Of a DNA stretch of 64,000 nucleotides, positions 8,987 to 17,722 are shown piece after piece. The DNA comes from Lentzea atacamensis. Lineage in GTDB: Bacteria; Actinomycetota; Actinomycetes; Mycobacteriales; Pseudonocardiaceae. Position numbers and translations under genes: made by a program. The notes under the pieces were generated by a model. That model was not told the DNA's origin and did not search any database. It saw only the letters and a list, made by a program, of their open reading frames with translations. The stretch spans positions 215,695 through 279,694 of the forward strand of contig NZ_QLTT01000013.1 in assembly GCF_003269295.1 (NCBI RefSeq), read 5' to 3'. Numbering within the stretch: position 1 is the stretch's first letter; each line of letters begins with the position of its first letter.

Positions 8987-10099
8987 TCAGCCCTTCAGTT
9001 GAGCCAGTTGGTTCGTCACCGTCTCGAGCAACTCTTCCCAGGACTTCTCGAACTTCTCGACACCCTCGGTCTCGAGGACCTTGAACACGTCCTCGATGTC
9101 GATTCCCGCGGCGGCGAGCTGGTCGAACACCTCCTGGCCCTCAGCGGCGCGTCCGGTGACCGTGTCACCGGCGATCTTGCCGCCATCGGCGACGGCCTGC
9201 AGCGTCTTCTCCGGCATCGTGTTCACGACGTCGTGCACGACGAGCTGGTCGACGTAGAGGGTCGGGGAGTAGCTCGGGTCCTTCACGCCGGTCGACGCCC
9301 ACAGCGGCCGCTGCGCGTTCGCGCCGTCCGCCTTGAGAGCCTCCCAGCGCTCACCCTGGAACGTCTTCTCGAACGCGCCGTAGGCGATCCACGCGTTGGC
9401 GAGAGCAGCCTTGCCGCGCAACGCCTTCGCCTCGTCCGTGCCGATCTTGTCGAGGCGCTTGTCGATCTCGGTGTCCACCCTGGACACGAAGAACGACGCC
9501 ACCGAGTGGATCGAGCGCAGGTCGTGGCCGTTCGCCTTGGCCTGCTCGAGGCCCGCGATGTAGGCCTCCATGACCTTCTCGTAGCGCTCGACGGAGAAGA
9601 TCAGCGTGACGTTGACGCTGATGCCCTCGGCGATCGTCCTGGTGATCGCGGGCAGGCCGGCCTCGGTGGCCGGGATCTTCACCAGCAGGTTCGGCCGGTC
9701 CACGGTCTTCCACAGGTCCTGCGCCTCGGCCACGGTCTTGTCCGTGTCGAAGGCCAGGCGCGGGTCGACCTCGATGGAGACGCGGCCGTCCACACCGTTC
9801 GTCGAGTTGTAGATGTCGCGGAACTTGTCGCAGGCGTTGCGCACGTCGGTCGTGGTGACCTCGCGGATGGTCGCCTCGGTGTCGGCACCCCGGTTGGCGA
9901 GCTCGCGGACCTGCTCGTCGTAGGACTCGCCCTTGGACAGCGCGCCCGCGAAGATCGTCGGGTTCGTCGTGACGCCGACGACGTTCCACTCGCGGATCAG
10001 CTCGTCCAGGTTGCCGCTGGTGAGCCGCTCACGCGACAGGTCGTCGAGCCAGATCGAGACCCCGGCGCCGGACAGTGCTTCCAGTTGCGGCTTGCTCAC
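8987..10099 (-). CDS. tal: Transaldolase
   Basis: Transfers a dihydroxyacetone unit between sedoheptulose 7-phosphate and glyceraldehyde 3-phosphate. 370 residues, the long actinobacterial transaldolase. The Schiff-base lysine lies in NLLVKIPAT. The N-terminal VGVTTNPTIFAGALSKG block and the SVNVTLIFSVERY strand are typical of the family. The GTG start at 10099 overlaps the tkt stop (GTGA). Confidence 0.96.
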   Translation of the reverse strand: MSKPQLEALSGAGVSIWLDDLSRERLTSGNLDELIREWNVVGVTTNPTIFAGALSKGESYDEQVRELANRGADTEATIREVTTTDVRNACDKFRDIYNSTNGVDGRVSIEVDPRLAFDTDKTVAEAQDLWKTVDRPNLLVKIPATEAGLPAITRTIAEGISVNVTLIFSVERYEKVMEAYIAGLEQAKANGHDLRSIHSVASFFVSRVDTEIDKRLDKIGTDEAKALRGKAALANAWIAYGAFEKTFQGERWEALKADGANAQRPLWASTGVKDPSYSPTLYVDQLVVHDVVNTMPEKTLQAVADGGKIAGDTVTGRAAEGQEVFDQLAAAGIDIEDVFKVLETEGVEKFEKSWEELLETVTNQLAQLKG

Positions 10100-12186
10100 T
10101 TGTTACCCCTCACTCGGTCAAGGGAACGGCGGGCGGCGGCGACGACGTTCTCCGTCGTGAAGCCGAACTCCTTGAACAACGTCTGGTAGTCGGCCGAGGC
10201 GCCGAAGTGCTCGATCGACACGATCTCGCCGGCGTCGCCGACGTAGCGGTACCACGGCTGTGCGATACCGGCTTCCACGGCGACGCGTGCCTTAACCGAG
10301 GACGGGATGACCGACTCGCGGTAGTCGGCGTCCTGCTTCTCGAACCAGTCGATGGAAGGCATGGACACCACACGCACTGCAACGCCCTCGCCCTGCAGAA
10401 CCTTCCCGGCCTCGGCCGCCATCTGCAGCTCAGAGCCGGTGCCGATGATCACGATCTCCGGGTTGTCGTCACCGAAGAGCACGTAACCACCGCGCTTCAC
10501 GCCCTCGGCGGAGGTGCCCTCCAGCGTGGGGACGTTCTGGCGGGTCAGCGCGAGGCCGACCGGGCCGATCTGCTCGATCGTGGCCTTCCACGCGTACGCG
10601 GTCTCGTTCGCGTCACCGGGGCGGACGACCGCGAAGTCCGGGATCGCGCGCAGGGCCGCGAGGTGCTCGATCGGCTGGTGCGTCGGACCGTCCTCGCCCA
10701 GGCCGATGGAGTCGTGCGTCCACACGTAGGTGACCGCCGCCTGCATGATCGCCGCGAGCCGCACGGACGGGCGCATGTAGTCGGAGAACACCAGGAAGGT
10801 GCCACCGAACGGGCGGGTCGGGCCGTGCAGCGCGATGCCGTTGAGGATCGCGCCCATCGCGTGCTCGCGGACACCGAAGTGCAGCGTGCGGCCGTACGGG
10901 CTGGTCTTCCACATGCCCGTGGAGATCGACTCCGGACCGAACGAGGGCTCGCCCTTGATCGTCGTCAGGTTCGACTCGGCCAGGTCGGCCGAACCGCCCC
11001 ACAACTCGGGCAGCTTCTTCGCGAGCGCGTTGATGACCTCACCGGAGGCCTTGCGGGTCGCGACACCCTTGGCGTCCACCGGGTAGGTGGGCAGCTCGTC
11101 CGCCCAGCCCTCCGGCAGCTCACGGGCGACCAGGCGGTCCAGCAGCGCCTTGCGCTCCGGGTTCGCCGCCGCCCACGCGTCGAACGCGGGCTGCCACTGC
11201 GCCTTGGCGTGCTCACCGCGCTTGACGACCTCGCGGGCGTGCGCCAGCACCTCGTCGGCGACCTCGAAGGTCTGCTCGGGGTCGAAACCGAGGATCCGCT
11301 TGACCTCGGCGACCTCGTCGGCGCCCAGTGCGGCACCGTGCGCGGCACCGGTGTTCTGCTTGTTCGGCGCGGGGTAGCCGATGATCGTGCGCAGCAGGAT
11401 GAACGACGGCTTGTCGGTCACCGCCTTGGCGTTCTCGATCGCCTCGAGGATGCCCTTCACGTTCTCGCCGGACTCCACGACCTGGACGTGCCAGCCGTAG
11501 GCCTCGTAGCGCTTCGCGGTGTCCTCGGACAGCGCGATCGTGGTGTCGTCCTCGATCGAGATCTTGTTGTCGTCGTAGAAGACGACCAGGTTGCCGAGCT
11601 GCTGCGTGCCGGCCAGCGACGACGCCTCGGAGGTCACGCCCTCCTCGATGTCACCGTCGGAGGCGATCACGAAGATGTGGTGGTCGAACGGGCTCTGCCC
11701 CGGCGCGGCGTCCGGGTCGAACAGTCCGCGCTCGCGACGGGCGGCCATGGCCATGCCGACCGCGGAGGCGAGACCGGAGCCCAGCGGGCCCGTGGTGATC
11801 TCGACACCGTTGGTGTGGCGGTACTCCGGGTGGCCGGGCGTCTTCGAGCCCCAGGTGCGCAGCGCCTTGAGGTCGTCGAGCTCCAGGCCGTAGCCGGAGA
11901 GGAACAGCTGGATGTACAGCGTCAGGCTGGAGTGGCCCGCCGAGAGCACGAACCGGTCGCGGCCGATCCAGTCCGCGTCGGCGGGGTCGTGCCGCATGGC
12001 GCGCTGGAACAGCGTGTACGCGAGCGGCGCGAGGCTCATCGCCGTGCCGGGGTGCCCGTTGCCGACCTTCTGCACGGCGTCCGCCGCCAGCACGCGGGCG
12101 GTGTCGACGGCGCGCTTGTCCAGCTCCGTCCAGTCGTCGGGCAGATCGGCCTTCGTGAGCCGGGTGATGTCGTCGGTGACGGTCAC
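10096..12186 (-). CDS. tkt: Transketolase
   Basis: Thiamine-diphosphate enzyme moving two-carbon ketol units in the pentose phosphate pathway. 696 residues. Seen: the substrate/TPP histidines in GNGHPGTAMSLAPLA, the TPP-Mg motif SDGDIEEGVTSEASS with the downstream NLVVFYDDNKIS, and the pyrimidine-domain ERHHT-equivalent GVREHAMGAILNG. First gene of the minus-strand operon. Its promoter must lie in the 243-bp divergent region shared with ctaB. GTG start. Confidence 0.97.
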   Translation of the reverse strand: MTVTDDITRLTKADLPDDWTELDKRAVDTARVLAADAVQKVGNGHPGTAMSLAPLAYTLFQRAMRHDPADADWIGRDRFVLSAGHSSLTLYIQLFLSGYGLELDDLKALRTWGSKTPGHPEYRHTNGVEITTGPLGSGLASAVGMAMAARRERGLFDPDAAPGQSPFDHHIFVIASDGDIEEGVTSEASSLAGTQQLGNLVVFYDDNKISIEDDTTIALSEDTAKRYEAYGWHVQVVESGENVKGILEAIENAKAVTDKPSFILLRTIIGYPAPNKQNTGAAHGAALGADEVAEVKRILGFDPEQTFEVADEVLAHAREVVKRGEHAKAQWQPAFDAWAAANPERKALLDRLVARELPEGWADELPTYPVDAKGVATRKASGEVINALAKKLPELWGGSADLAESNLTTIKGEPSFGPESISTGMWKTSPYGRTLHFGVREHAMGAILNGIALHGPTRPFGGTFLVFSDYMRPSVRLAAIMQAAVTYVWTHDSIGLGEDGPTHQPIEHLAALRAIPDFAVVRPGDANETAYAWKATIEQIGPVGLALTRQNVPTLEGTSAEGVKRGGYVLFGDDNPEIVIIGTGSELQMAAEAGKVLQGEGVAVRVVSMPSIDWFEKQDADYRESVIPSSVKARVAVEAGIAQPWYRYVGDAGEIVSIEHFGASADYQTLFKEFGFTTENVVAAARRSLDRVRGNK

Positions 12187-12325
12187 GGACTTACAGCTCC
12201 ACTCTTGTCGCTAGGGCGGGCAGGCTTGATCGATCCCGAACGGCCTGACCCGCGTCTCTCCCTCGTCCTGCGGCCAGCCTAGTCCTGAGATATCCGGATG
12301 TTGCTCTGAAAGGTCTCAGGCGGGT

Positions 12326-12341
12326 GTGTGCCGGGGCACAC
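12326..12341. promoter_or_regulatory. 16-bp inverted repeat between tkt and ctaB
   Basis: GTGTGCC and GGCACAC are perfect 7-base arms separated by two G, lying 139 bp upstream of tkt and 88 bp upstream of ctaB in the only divergent promoter region of the block. The size and symmetry suit a dimeric regulator site. No regulator can be named, and a transcript hairpin is the alternative. The rest of 12187-12429 shows no other clear signal. Confidence 0.35.
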
Positions 12342-12429
12342 CAGCACCCGAACGGGCTGTGAATTCTTTGCGCGGTTACCATCAGTCGCTGGATTTCACA
12401 CCTGTCTCGACACGAGGAGCGTCCCCGCG

Positions 12430-13350
12430 ATGAGTGCCGTCCTCGAGGCGCCCCGGTCGCCTCGCCAGGTCGTGGGCGCCTACGTGGCGCTGACCAAGCC
12501 GCGGGTCATCGAGCTCCTGCTGATCACCACGATCCCCGCGATGCTGCTCGCCCAGCACGGCCTCCCGCCGCTGTGGCTGATCGCCTGCACGCTCACCGGC
12601 GGCACCCTCGCCGCGGGGTCGGCAAATGCCCTCAACTGCTTCGTCGACGCCGACATCGACTCGGTCATGAAGCGGACGACGGCCCGCCCGCTCGCGCAGA
12701 ACACCATCCCGCCGCGCAACGCCCTGATCTTCGGCATCGTGCTCGGCGTCGTCTCGTTCGCGTTCCTCTGGATCTTCGTCAACCTGATGTCGGCCGCGTT
12801 CGCCGTGGCGACGATCCTCTTCTACATCTTCGTCTACACCCTGGTGCTCAAGCGCCGCACCTCCCAGAACATCATCTGGGGCGGCATGGCGGGGTGCATG
12901 CCGGTGATCATCGGCTGGAGCGCGGTGACGGGCACCGTCGAGTGGCCGGCACTGGTCATGTTCGGCGTCATCTTCTTCTGGACTCCGCCGCACACCTGGG
13001 CCCTCGCGATGAAGTTCAAGGAGGACTACGCCCGAGCAGGTGTGCCGATGCTGCCGGTGGTGGCCACAGCTCAGCAGGTGACGCGGCAGATCGTGATCTA
13101 CAGCTGGATCACCGTCGTCTGCACGCTCGCTCTCGCTCCCGTCACCTCGTGGATCTACGTGGCCGTGGCGGCGCTGTCCGGCGTGTGGTTCGCCGTCTTC
13201 GCGCACAAGCTGCACAACGTCGTGCGCCGTGGCGGGTCCACGAACACCATGAAGTTCTTCCACATGTCGAACCTCTACCTGATGCTCGTGTTCTGCGGTC
13301 TCGCCGTGGACGCCGTGGTCGGGTTGCCGGTGCTGGGCTGGCCGTTCTAG
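12430..13350 (+). CDS. ctaB: Protoheme IX farnesyltransferase (heme O synthase)
   Basis: Adds a farnesyl group to heme b to make heme O, the precursor of heme A for aa3 oxidase, in the membrane. 306 residues of UbiA fold with about nine membrane spans. Motif 1 is NALNCFVDADIDSVMKRT (NxxxDxxxD type) and motif 2 lies in MKFKEDYARAGVPMLP. The ATG at 12430 is preceded by GAGGAG at proper spacing. The longer in-frame reading from 12328 lacks a ribosome site. ctaA, which converts heme O to heme A, is about 22 kb downstream at 35577. Confidence 0.96.
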   Translation: MSAVLEAPRSPRQVVGAYVALTKPRVIELLLITTIPAMLLAQHGLPPLWLIACTLTGGTLAAGSANALNCFVDADIDSVMKRTTARPLAQNTIPPRNALIFGIVLGVVSFAFLWIFVNLMSAAFAVATILFYIFVYTLVLKRRTSQNIIWGGMAGCMPVIIGWSAVTGTVEWPALVMFGVIFFWTPPHTWALAMKFKEDYARAGVPMLPVVATAQQVTRQIVIYSWITVVCTLALAPVTSWIYVAVAALSGVWFAVFAHKLHNVVRRGGSTNTMKFFHMSNLYLMLVFCGLAVDAVVGLPVLGWPF

Positions 13351-13372
13351 CTGCACCTCCAGGCGTACGGCT

Positions 13373-15370
13373 GTGGCGCCCGTTGAGTTCACCGTCTCCG
13401 GCGGCGAAGGCACGCCGCTGGAGTTCGTCGCCGCGCTCGTCGCCGCGAAGTCGCTGCTGGTCGTGACAGATCCCGGCGGGTGGGCGCAGGTCAGCCGGGG
13501 TCTCGCCGTCGGGCGCACGGCGTCCACCGCGGTCACCACGCGGGTGCGGGTGCTGCGGCTCGCCGTGGTCGATCTCCGGCACTTCCCGTCCGCGGAGTCG
13601 CTGCCGCCGATCACGGACGTCCCCGGCGACGTGGTGGCGCTGCACGACACGCGCTCGTGGGACACGGCTCCGGTCGTGCGGGCGTTGCGCGGCCTGGGGC
13701 GGCCCGTCGTGCTGTTCACCGCGGTGCACACGTCGGTGCCCGGTGTGGACCCCGCTTCGGTGCTGATCGGGTGGAGCGCGCCGCACGTCGTGATCGCCGA
13801 GCCGCTCGGTACCGGTGAGGGCAGCGTCGAGGACGCCCTGTGGCAGTTCCGCGAACTGGAGCGCCGCCGTCAGGTCCGCTTCACCGCTCTGCCGCAGCCG
13901 CCCCCGCCCGATGACCGCCCGGTCACCGTGATGGTCGCTCTGCCCGGTGCCACCGAGGGCATCGCCGGGGCGTTGCGGCCCGGCGCGGACTACGAGGTGT
14001 GGGTGCACGTCGGGGAGCACGCGGCGCCGTTGCCCGGCGATCTGGAGCTGCGGGCCGTGCTCGGCATGAACGGGCGCGAGGTGTTGTCCGAGTGGTTCGT
14101 GCTGCCCGCGGAGGGGCCCGGTCCGTGGGTGAGCTTTCCGGTCACCACGCCTTACGCGTCGGTGCCGTGGACCGGTGAGCTGGTCATCTACTCCGGTGTG
14201 GTGCCGGTGCACGTGCAGCAGGTCGTGCTGCCGGTCGGGGCGGGCGAGTCCCGTGCGCGGCTGAGGTTCCGGCTGTCGCGGACGTTCGCGGATCTCGAGC
14301 CGCTGTCGTCGCGGGTGGCGTCCGTGCTGGTGCTCGGCGAGCGGGCGCTGGTGGCGTCCGGCGGCCTGCCGTCGTGGACCAGCCTGGACCTCGGCGACCT
14401 GCCTCGTTCGCTGCCCGCGCTGTCGGGGCTGGATCCCTGGTACGGCAAGGACTTCCCGTCGTTCTGCGCCGATCTCGCCGTGCTCGCCCGGCAGGGGTCG
14501 GCGATGTACTCGCGGCTGTTCGGCTCCAGCGCGCTGGCGGATCGGATCCGGCGGCTGGCACGGGCGGGCGGCCGTCCGGCCGGGCTGATGATCGCCGAGG
14601 TGGTCCCGGGTCCGGTGCCGTGGCCGTTGATCTACGACCTGCCGTTCACCGATGGCCCGTATCGGCTGTGCGCGTCCGTGGGGCAGTTCGGGCCGTTCGG
14701 GGCCGGGGGAGAGGTGCCCGCGCACTGCCCGGTGTCGGATCACAGCGGGAACGTGTTGTGCCCCTTCGGTTTCTGGGGCCTGTCGAGCGTGCTGGAGCAG
14801 CCGGCCGGGCCGCTGGTCGCGGGCATCTCGGCGCGGCCGCGGCCGTTCGAGGTGTCGATGGCGGTCGACGCCGGCATGGACCGGTCGCTGACCGAGCGGC
14901 ACGTGACCGAGCTGATGTCGATGCTTGCGCCCGAGGCCGTGTCATCGGCCTATGTCAGCCCGTCGGAGCTGGGCCTGGCGTTGGCCGACGAGTCGATGGA
15001 CGTCGTGCACCTGCACTTCCGCGAAGGGTTCCTCGACGCGGAGGAGATCGAACGCTGGGACCGCGAAGGCGTGTGGCCGCGCCCGCACTGGCCGTCGCGC
15101 AAGCCGCTGGTGGTGGGGACGTCGCCGATGGCAGGCCTGGTGCGAGCGTTCGCGGAGGGCGGCGCGTCCGGCGTGATCAGCCCGGAAGCCGCCGTGCCGC
15201 ACGACATGGCCGGGTGGGTGACCGGCATGGTGCTGGCGCGGCTCGCGGCGGGGTTCAGCGCGGGCGCCGCGCTGCGGCTGACGCGCTGGGAGATGATCAG
15301 CCGCGGCAACGTGACGGGGCTCGCCTACACCCTGCACGGCGGTGCGGACCTGCGACTGCGTCTCGGGTAG
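13373..15370 (+). CDS. CHAT-domain-like protein lacking the catalytic dyad
   Basis: 665 residues, not matching any named enzyme. The C-terminal third has the layout of actinobacterial CHAT (caspase-like) proteins: a domain entry LIYDLPF, the CPFGFWGLSSVLEQPAG block, the strand where the catalytic His is expected (VVHLHFREGF, residues 544-553), the strand where the Cys is expected (KPLVVGTSPMAGLVRAF, from 577), then GASGVISPEAAVP and the terminal NVTGLAYTLHGGADLRL. In active relatives these strands read roughly YCHGG and NGC. Here neither His-Gly nor Cys is present, so I infer a pseudo-protease. The N-terminal two thirds look like alpha/beta recognition modules. The GTG start lies 22 bp after ctaB. 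Confidence 0.6.
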   Translation: MAPVEFTVSGGEGTPLEFVAALVAAKSLLVVTDPGGWAQVSRGLAVGRTASTAVTTRVRVLRLAVVDLRHFPSAESLPPITDVPGDVVALHDTRSWDTAPVVRALRGLGRPVVLFTAVHTSVPGVDPASVLIGWSAPHVVIAEPLGTGEGSVEDALWQFRELERRRQVRFTALPQPPPPDDRPVTVMVALPGATEGIAGALRPGADYEVWVHVGEHAAPLPGDLELRAVLGMNGREVLSEWFVLPAEGPGPWVSFPVTTPYASVPWTGELVIYSGVVPVHVQQVVLPVGAGESRARLRFRLSRTFADLEPLSSRVASVLVLGERALVASGGLPSWTSLDLGDLPRSLPALSGLDPWYGKDFPSFCADLAVLARQGSAMYSRLFGSSALADRIRRLARAGGRPAGLMIAEVVPGPVPWPLIYDLPFTDGPYRLCASVGQFGPFGAGGEVPAHCPVSDHSGNVLCPFGFWGLSSVLEQPAGPLVAGISARPRPFEVSMAVDAGMDRSLTERHVTELMSMLAPEAVSSAYVSPSELGLALADESMDVVHLHFREGFLDAEEIERWDREGVWPRPHWPSRKPLVVGTSPMAGLVRAFAEGGASGVISPEAAVPHDMAGWVTGMVLARLAAGFSAGAALRLTRWEMISRGNVTGLAYTLHGGADLRLRLG

Positions 15371-15388
15371 AAGAATTTCGGCGGGACG

Positions 15389-15415
15389 TGTCGGATCGGG
15401 GCCGCCGCGTTCGTA
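15389..15415 (+). promoter_or_regulatory. Candidate ECF42-type promoter
   Basis: TGTCGGA (15389-15395), a 16-base spacer and CGTA (15412-15415) lie 43 bp before the YCII gene. ECF42 sigma factors are reported to recognise a TGTCGA-like -35 and a CG(A/T)C-like -10. The match is close, with one mismatch in each element. It would make the YCII-sigma pair autoregulated. Confidence 0.4.
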
Positions 15416-15457
15416 GCAGGGGTGAGACACACACCCGACCAGCTGGAGATGATCCCG

Positions 15458-15790
15458 ATGGCGCAGTACCTCTTCAACGTCCTGCACGACTCGTCCGAGC
15501 TCGCCACGGACGAGGAGATGACGGCGATCCGGGCCTTCAACAAGCAGATCCAGGCCGACGGCCACTGGGTCTTCGCGGGTGGTCTCGCGGGCCCCGACAC
15601 GTCCACCGTCGTCGACGGCAGGCACTCCGAGCCGGTCTACACCGACGGCCCCTACCTGGAGTCGAAGGAGTTCATCATCGGCTTCTGGATCATCGAGGCC
15701 GCCGACCTCGACGTGGCGCTGAAGCTCGCCTCCCAGGCCTCCCTGCACTGCAACCGCAGGGTCGAGGTCCGGCCGGTCCTGTCCGCATGA
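15458..15790 (+). CDS. YCII/DGPF-domain protein paired with ECF42 sigma factor
   Basis: 110 residues of ferredoxin-like YCII fold: MAQYLFNVLHD at the start, a central VFAGGLAGPDTSTVV hairpin and the hallmark DGPYLESKEFIIGFWIIE (DGPY where the family usually has DGPF). Such proteins are the standing genomic partners of ECF42 sigma factors, in tandem copies or, as here, one copy. Their biochemical role is unproven. ATG at 15458 was chosen because family members begin right there. A GTG at 15422 would add 12 atypical residues. It ends in an ATGA overlap with the sigma gene. Confidence 0.85.
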   Translation: MAQYLFNVLHDSSELATDEEMTAIRAFNKQIQADGHWVFAGGLAGPDTSTVVDGRHSEPVYTDGPYLESKEFIIGFWIIEAADLDVALKLASQASLHCNRRVEVRPVLSA

Positions 15791-17004
15791 CCGGCGTCGC
15801 CGAGGTGATCGCCGGGGTCCACCGCGACGAGTGGGCGCGGGTGGTCGCGACTCTGGCGAGGCGCTGCGGCGACCTCGACATCGCCGAGGAGATGGCCGCG
15901 GAGGCGTTCGCGACCGCCGTCGAACGCTGGCCGGTCGACGGCGTCCCGCCGAACCCCGGCGCGTGGCTCACGACCACCGCCCACCGCAAGGCGATCGACC
16001 GGCTCCGGCGCGAGGCCAGGCGCGAGGACAAGCACAAGGAGGCCCTGATGCTGTCCGGCCCGCCGGAGCCGGCCGGTGCCGTCGAGGACGACCGGCTCCG
16101 CCTGCTCTTCACCTGCTGCCACCCCGCTCTCGCCGTGGAGACGCGGATCGCGCTCACGCTGCGGATGGTCGGCGGGCTGACCGTGCCCGAGATCGCCCGC
16201 GCGTTCCTGGTCTCCGAGGCCGCCATGGCACAGCGGATCACCCGCGCGAAGGCGAAGATCAAGGCCGCGGGGATCCCGTACCGCGTGCCGTCGCACGAGG
16301 ACCTTCCCGTGCGGCTCGCCGGGGTGCTCACCGTGCTGTTCCTGATCTTCAACGAGGGTTACCTGGTCTCGGAGCCCGGCGAGGACGCGGTGCGCGACGA
16401 CCTGACCACCGAGGCGATCCGGCTGACCAGGCTGGTCCGCGCGCTGCTGCCCTCCGATGGTGAGGTCGCCGGTCTGCTGGCGCTGATGCTGCTGACGCAG
16501 GCCCGCCGGCCCGCGCGGGTGTCGGCGAACGGGGAGCTCGTCGCTCTCGCCGAGCAGGACCGCGGTGCCTGGGACCGCTCGTTGGTCGACGAGGGCCACG
16601 CGCTGGTCCGCGGGTGTCTCGCCGCCGGGCGAGCGCCGGGGCGCTACCAGGTGCTCGCCGCGATCAACGCGGTCCACACCGACGCCCTCGACGTCCGCGA
16701 CACCGACTGGTCCCAGGTGGTCGCGCTCTACGACCAGCTGGTCCGGCTCGACCCGTCGCCGATCGTGCGGCTCAACCGGGCGATCGCCCTCGCCGAGCTG
16801 GACGGTCCCGAGGTCGCGCTGGCCGAGCTCGCCGGTCTGCCGCTGGAGGACTACCACGCCTACCACGCCGCGCGGGCCGACCTCCTGCGCCGGCTGGGCC
16901 GCAGCTCCGAGGCCAGGGCGGCGTACGACAGGGCCGTTGAGCTGACCGGCAACGCCGCCGAGGTCGCGTACCTCGTGCGCCGCCGTGACCAGCTGGCACG
17001 GTGA
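15787..17004 (+). CDS. ECF42-family RNA polymerase sigma factor
   Basis: 405 residues. Sigma-70 region 2 spans about 10-80 (DLDIAEEMAAEAFATAVERW) and region 4 about 105-170 (LTVPEIARAFLVSEAAMAQR helix-turn-helix). A roughly 200-residue C-terminal extension follows (DUF6596 plus TPR-like AIALAELDGPEVALAELAGL) as in ECF42. These sigma factors have no linked anti-sigma gene, and the extension is thought to control activity. The start ATG overlaps the YCII stop (15787-15790). The same frame is open far upstream but antisense to nothing real, being a shadow of the CHAT-like gene. Confidence 0.92.
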   Translation: MTGVAEVIAGVHRDEWARVVATLARRCGDLDIAEEMAAEAFATAVERWPVDGVPPNPGAWLTTTAHRKAIDRLRREARREDKHKEALMLSGPPEPAGAVEDDRLRLLFTCCHPALAVETRIALTLRMVGGLTVPEIARAFLVSEAAMAQRITRAKAKIKAAGIPYRVPSHEDLPVRLAGVLTVLFLIFNEGYLVSEPGEDAVRDDLTTEAIRLTRLVRALLPSDGEVAGLLALMLLTQARRPARVSANGELVALAEQDRGAWDRSLVDEGHALVRGCLAAGRAPGRYQVLAAINAVHTDALDVRDTDWSQVVALYDQLVRLDPSPIVRLNRAIALAELDGPEVALAELAGLPLEDYHAYHAARADLLRRLGRSSEARAAYDRAVELTGNAAEVAYLVRRRDQLAR

Positions 17005-17011
17005 CGCGTGC

Positions 17012-17665
17012 TCAGGAAGCCACTTTGGTGAGCAGTTCCTCGACGCACGGGTCGTCGAGGGACTCCACGATGTGCTGCCACAGCAGGAGGTTCGTCTCGG
17101 CCCACTTCGAGTAGGTCGCGGCGGCCTCCGCGTCGTAGAAGTAGTAGCCGTCGTCGGCCTTGGACACCTGCTCGCCCACGATCTTGTACGCGAGCTCCCG
17201 CAGCGTGATGCCGTTCTCCTGCAGGTACTTGTGCGCGAGGACCACCGGCGTCACCGGCAGGGCCTTGAACAGCGTGTCCGCGTCCGAGAGCGCCTGGGCC
17301 TCCAGCGAGATGTCGCGGTGGCGGGTGCGCATCTCGGCTTCGAGGACGACGCGTTCGATCCACTCGATGTCGCCGACGCAGACACCCGCGACGAACAGCG
17401 TTTTCCTGCGCAGCGCCTCGCCGTCCGTCGGCAGCGAGTTGCGGCGGACCATGTAGTTGAGGTCGTGCACGAGTGCGGCGACCTCGACGACGTCCTTCGC
17501 GGCGCCGTTGCGCTCGGCGAAGTGCACGGCCTTGTCGCGGACGAAGCTCACGTGGTGCCAGCCGTGGAACTGCAGCTTCGCGGCAAGATCCTCGCACAGC
17601 CGCCTCACGCGCTGCTCCACGTCCGCGATGACAGACCTTGGAATCGTTGTGCGCGTACGCATCAT
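17012..17665 (-). CDS. HD-domain protein (predicted metal-dependent phosphohydrolase)
   Basis: About 217 residues with an HD fold: GWHHVSFVRDKAV supplies the first histidines, VVEVAALVHDLNYMV the HD pair, and LSDADTLFKA the distal Asp, which together bind one or two metals. Substrate unknown; relatives act on nucleotides or phosphate monoesters. Two adjacent ATGs (17665 and 17662) follow GGGAGGG. The second has better spacing, so the start is uncertain by one residue. Convergent with the ECF42 gene, 7 bp apart. Confidence 0.8.
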   Translation of the reverse strand: MMRTRTTIPRSVIADVEQRVRRLCEDLAAKLQFHGWHHVSFVRDKAVHFAERNGAAKDVVEVAALVHDLNYMVRRNSLPTDGEALRRKTLFVAGVCVGDIEWIERVVLEAEMRTRHRDISLEAQALSDADTLFKALPVTPVVLAHKYLQENGITLRELAYKIVGEQVSKADDGYYFYDAEAAATYSKWAETNLLLWQHIVESLDDPCVEELLTKVAS

Positions 17666-17722
17666 CAGCCCTCCCACCGGGTGGGCTGATGGTAGGCGTG
17701 TTACGGGTGCCTCCGTAGGGCT

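Noticed and set aside
14374..15786. Upstream extension of the sigma factor frame
   Set aside because: It is an out-of-frame shadow of the CHAT-like gene and has no domain resemblance.
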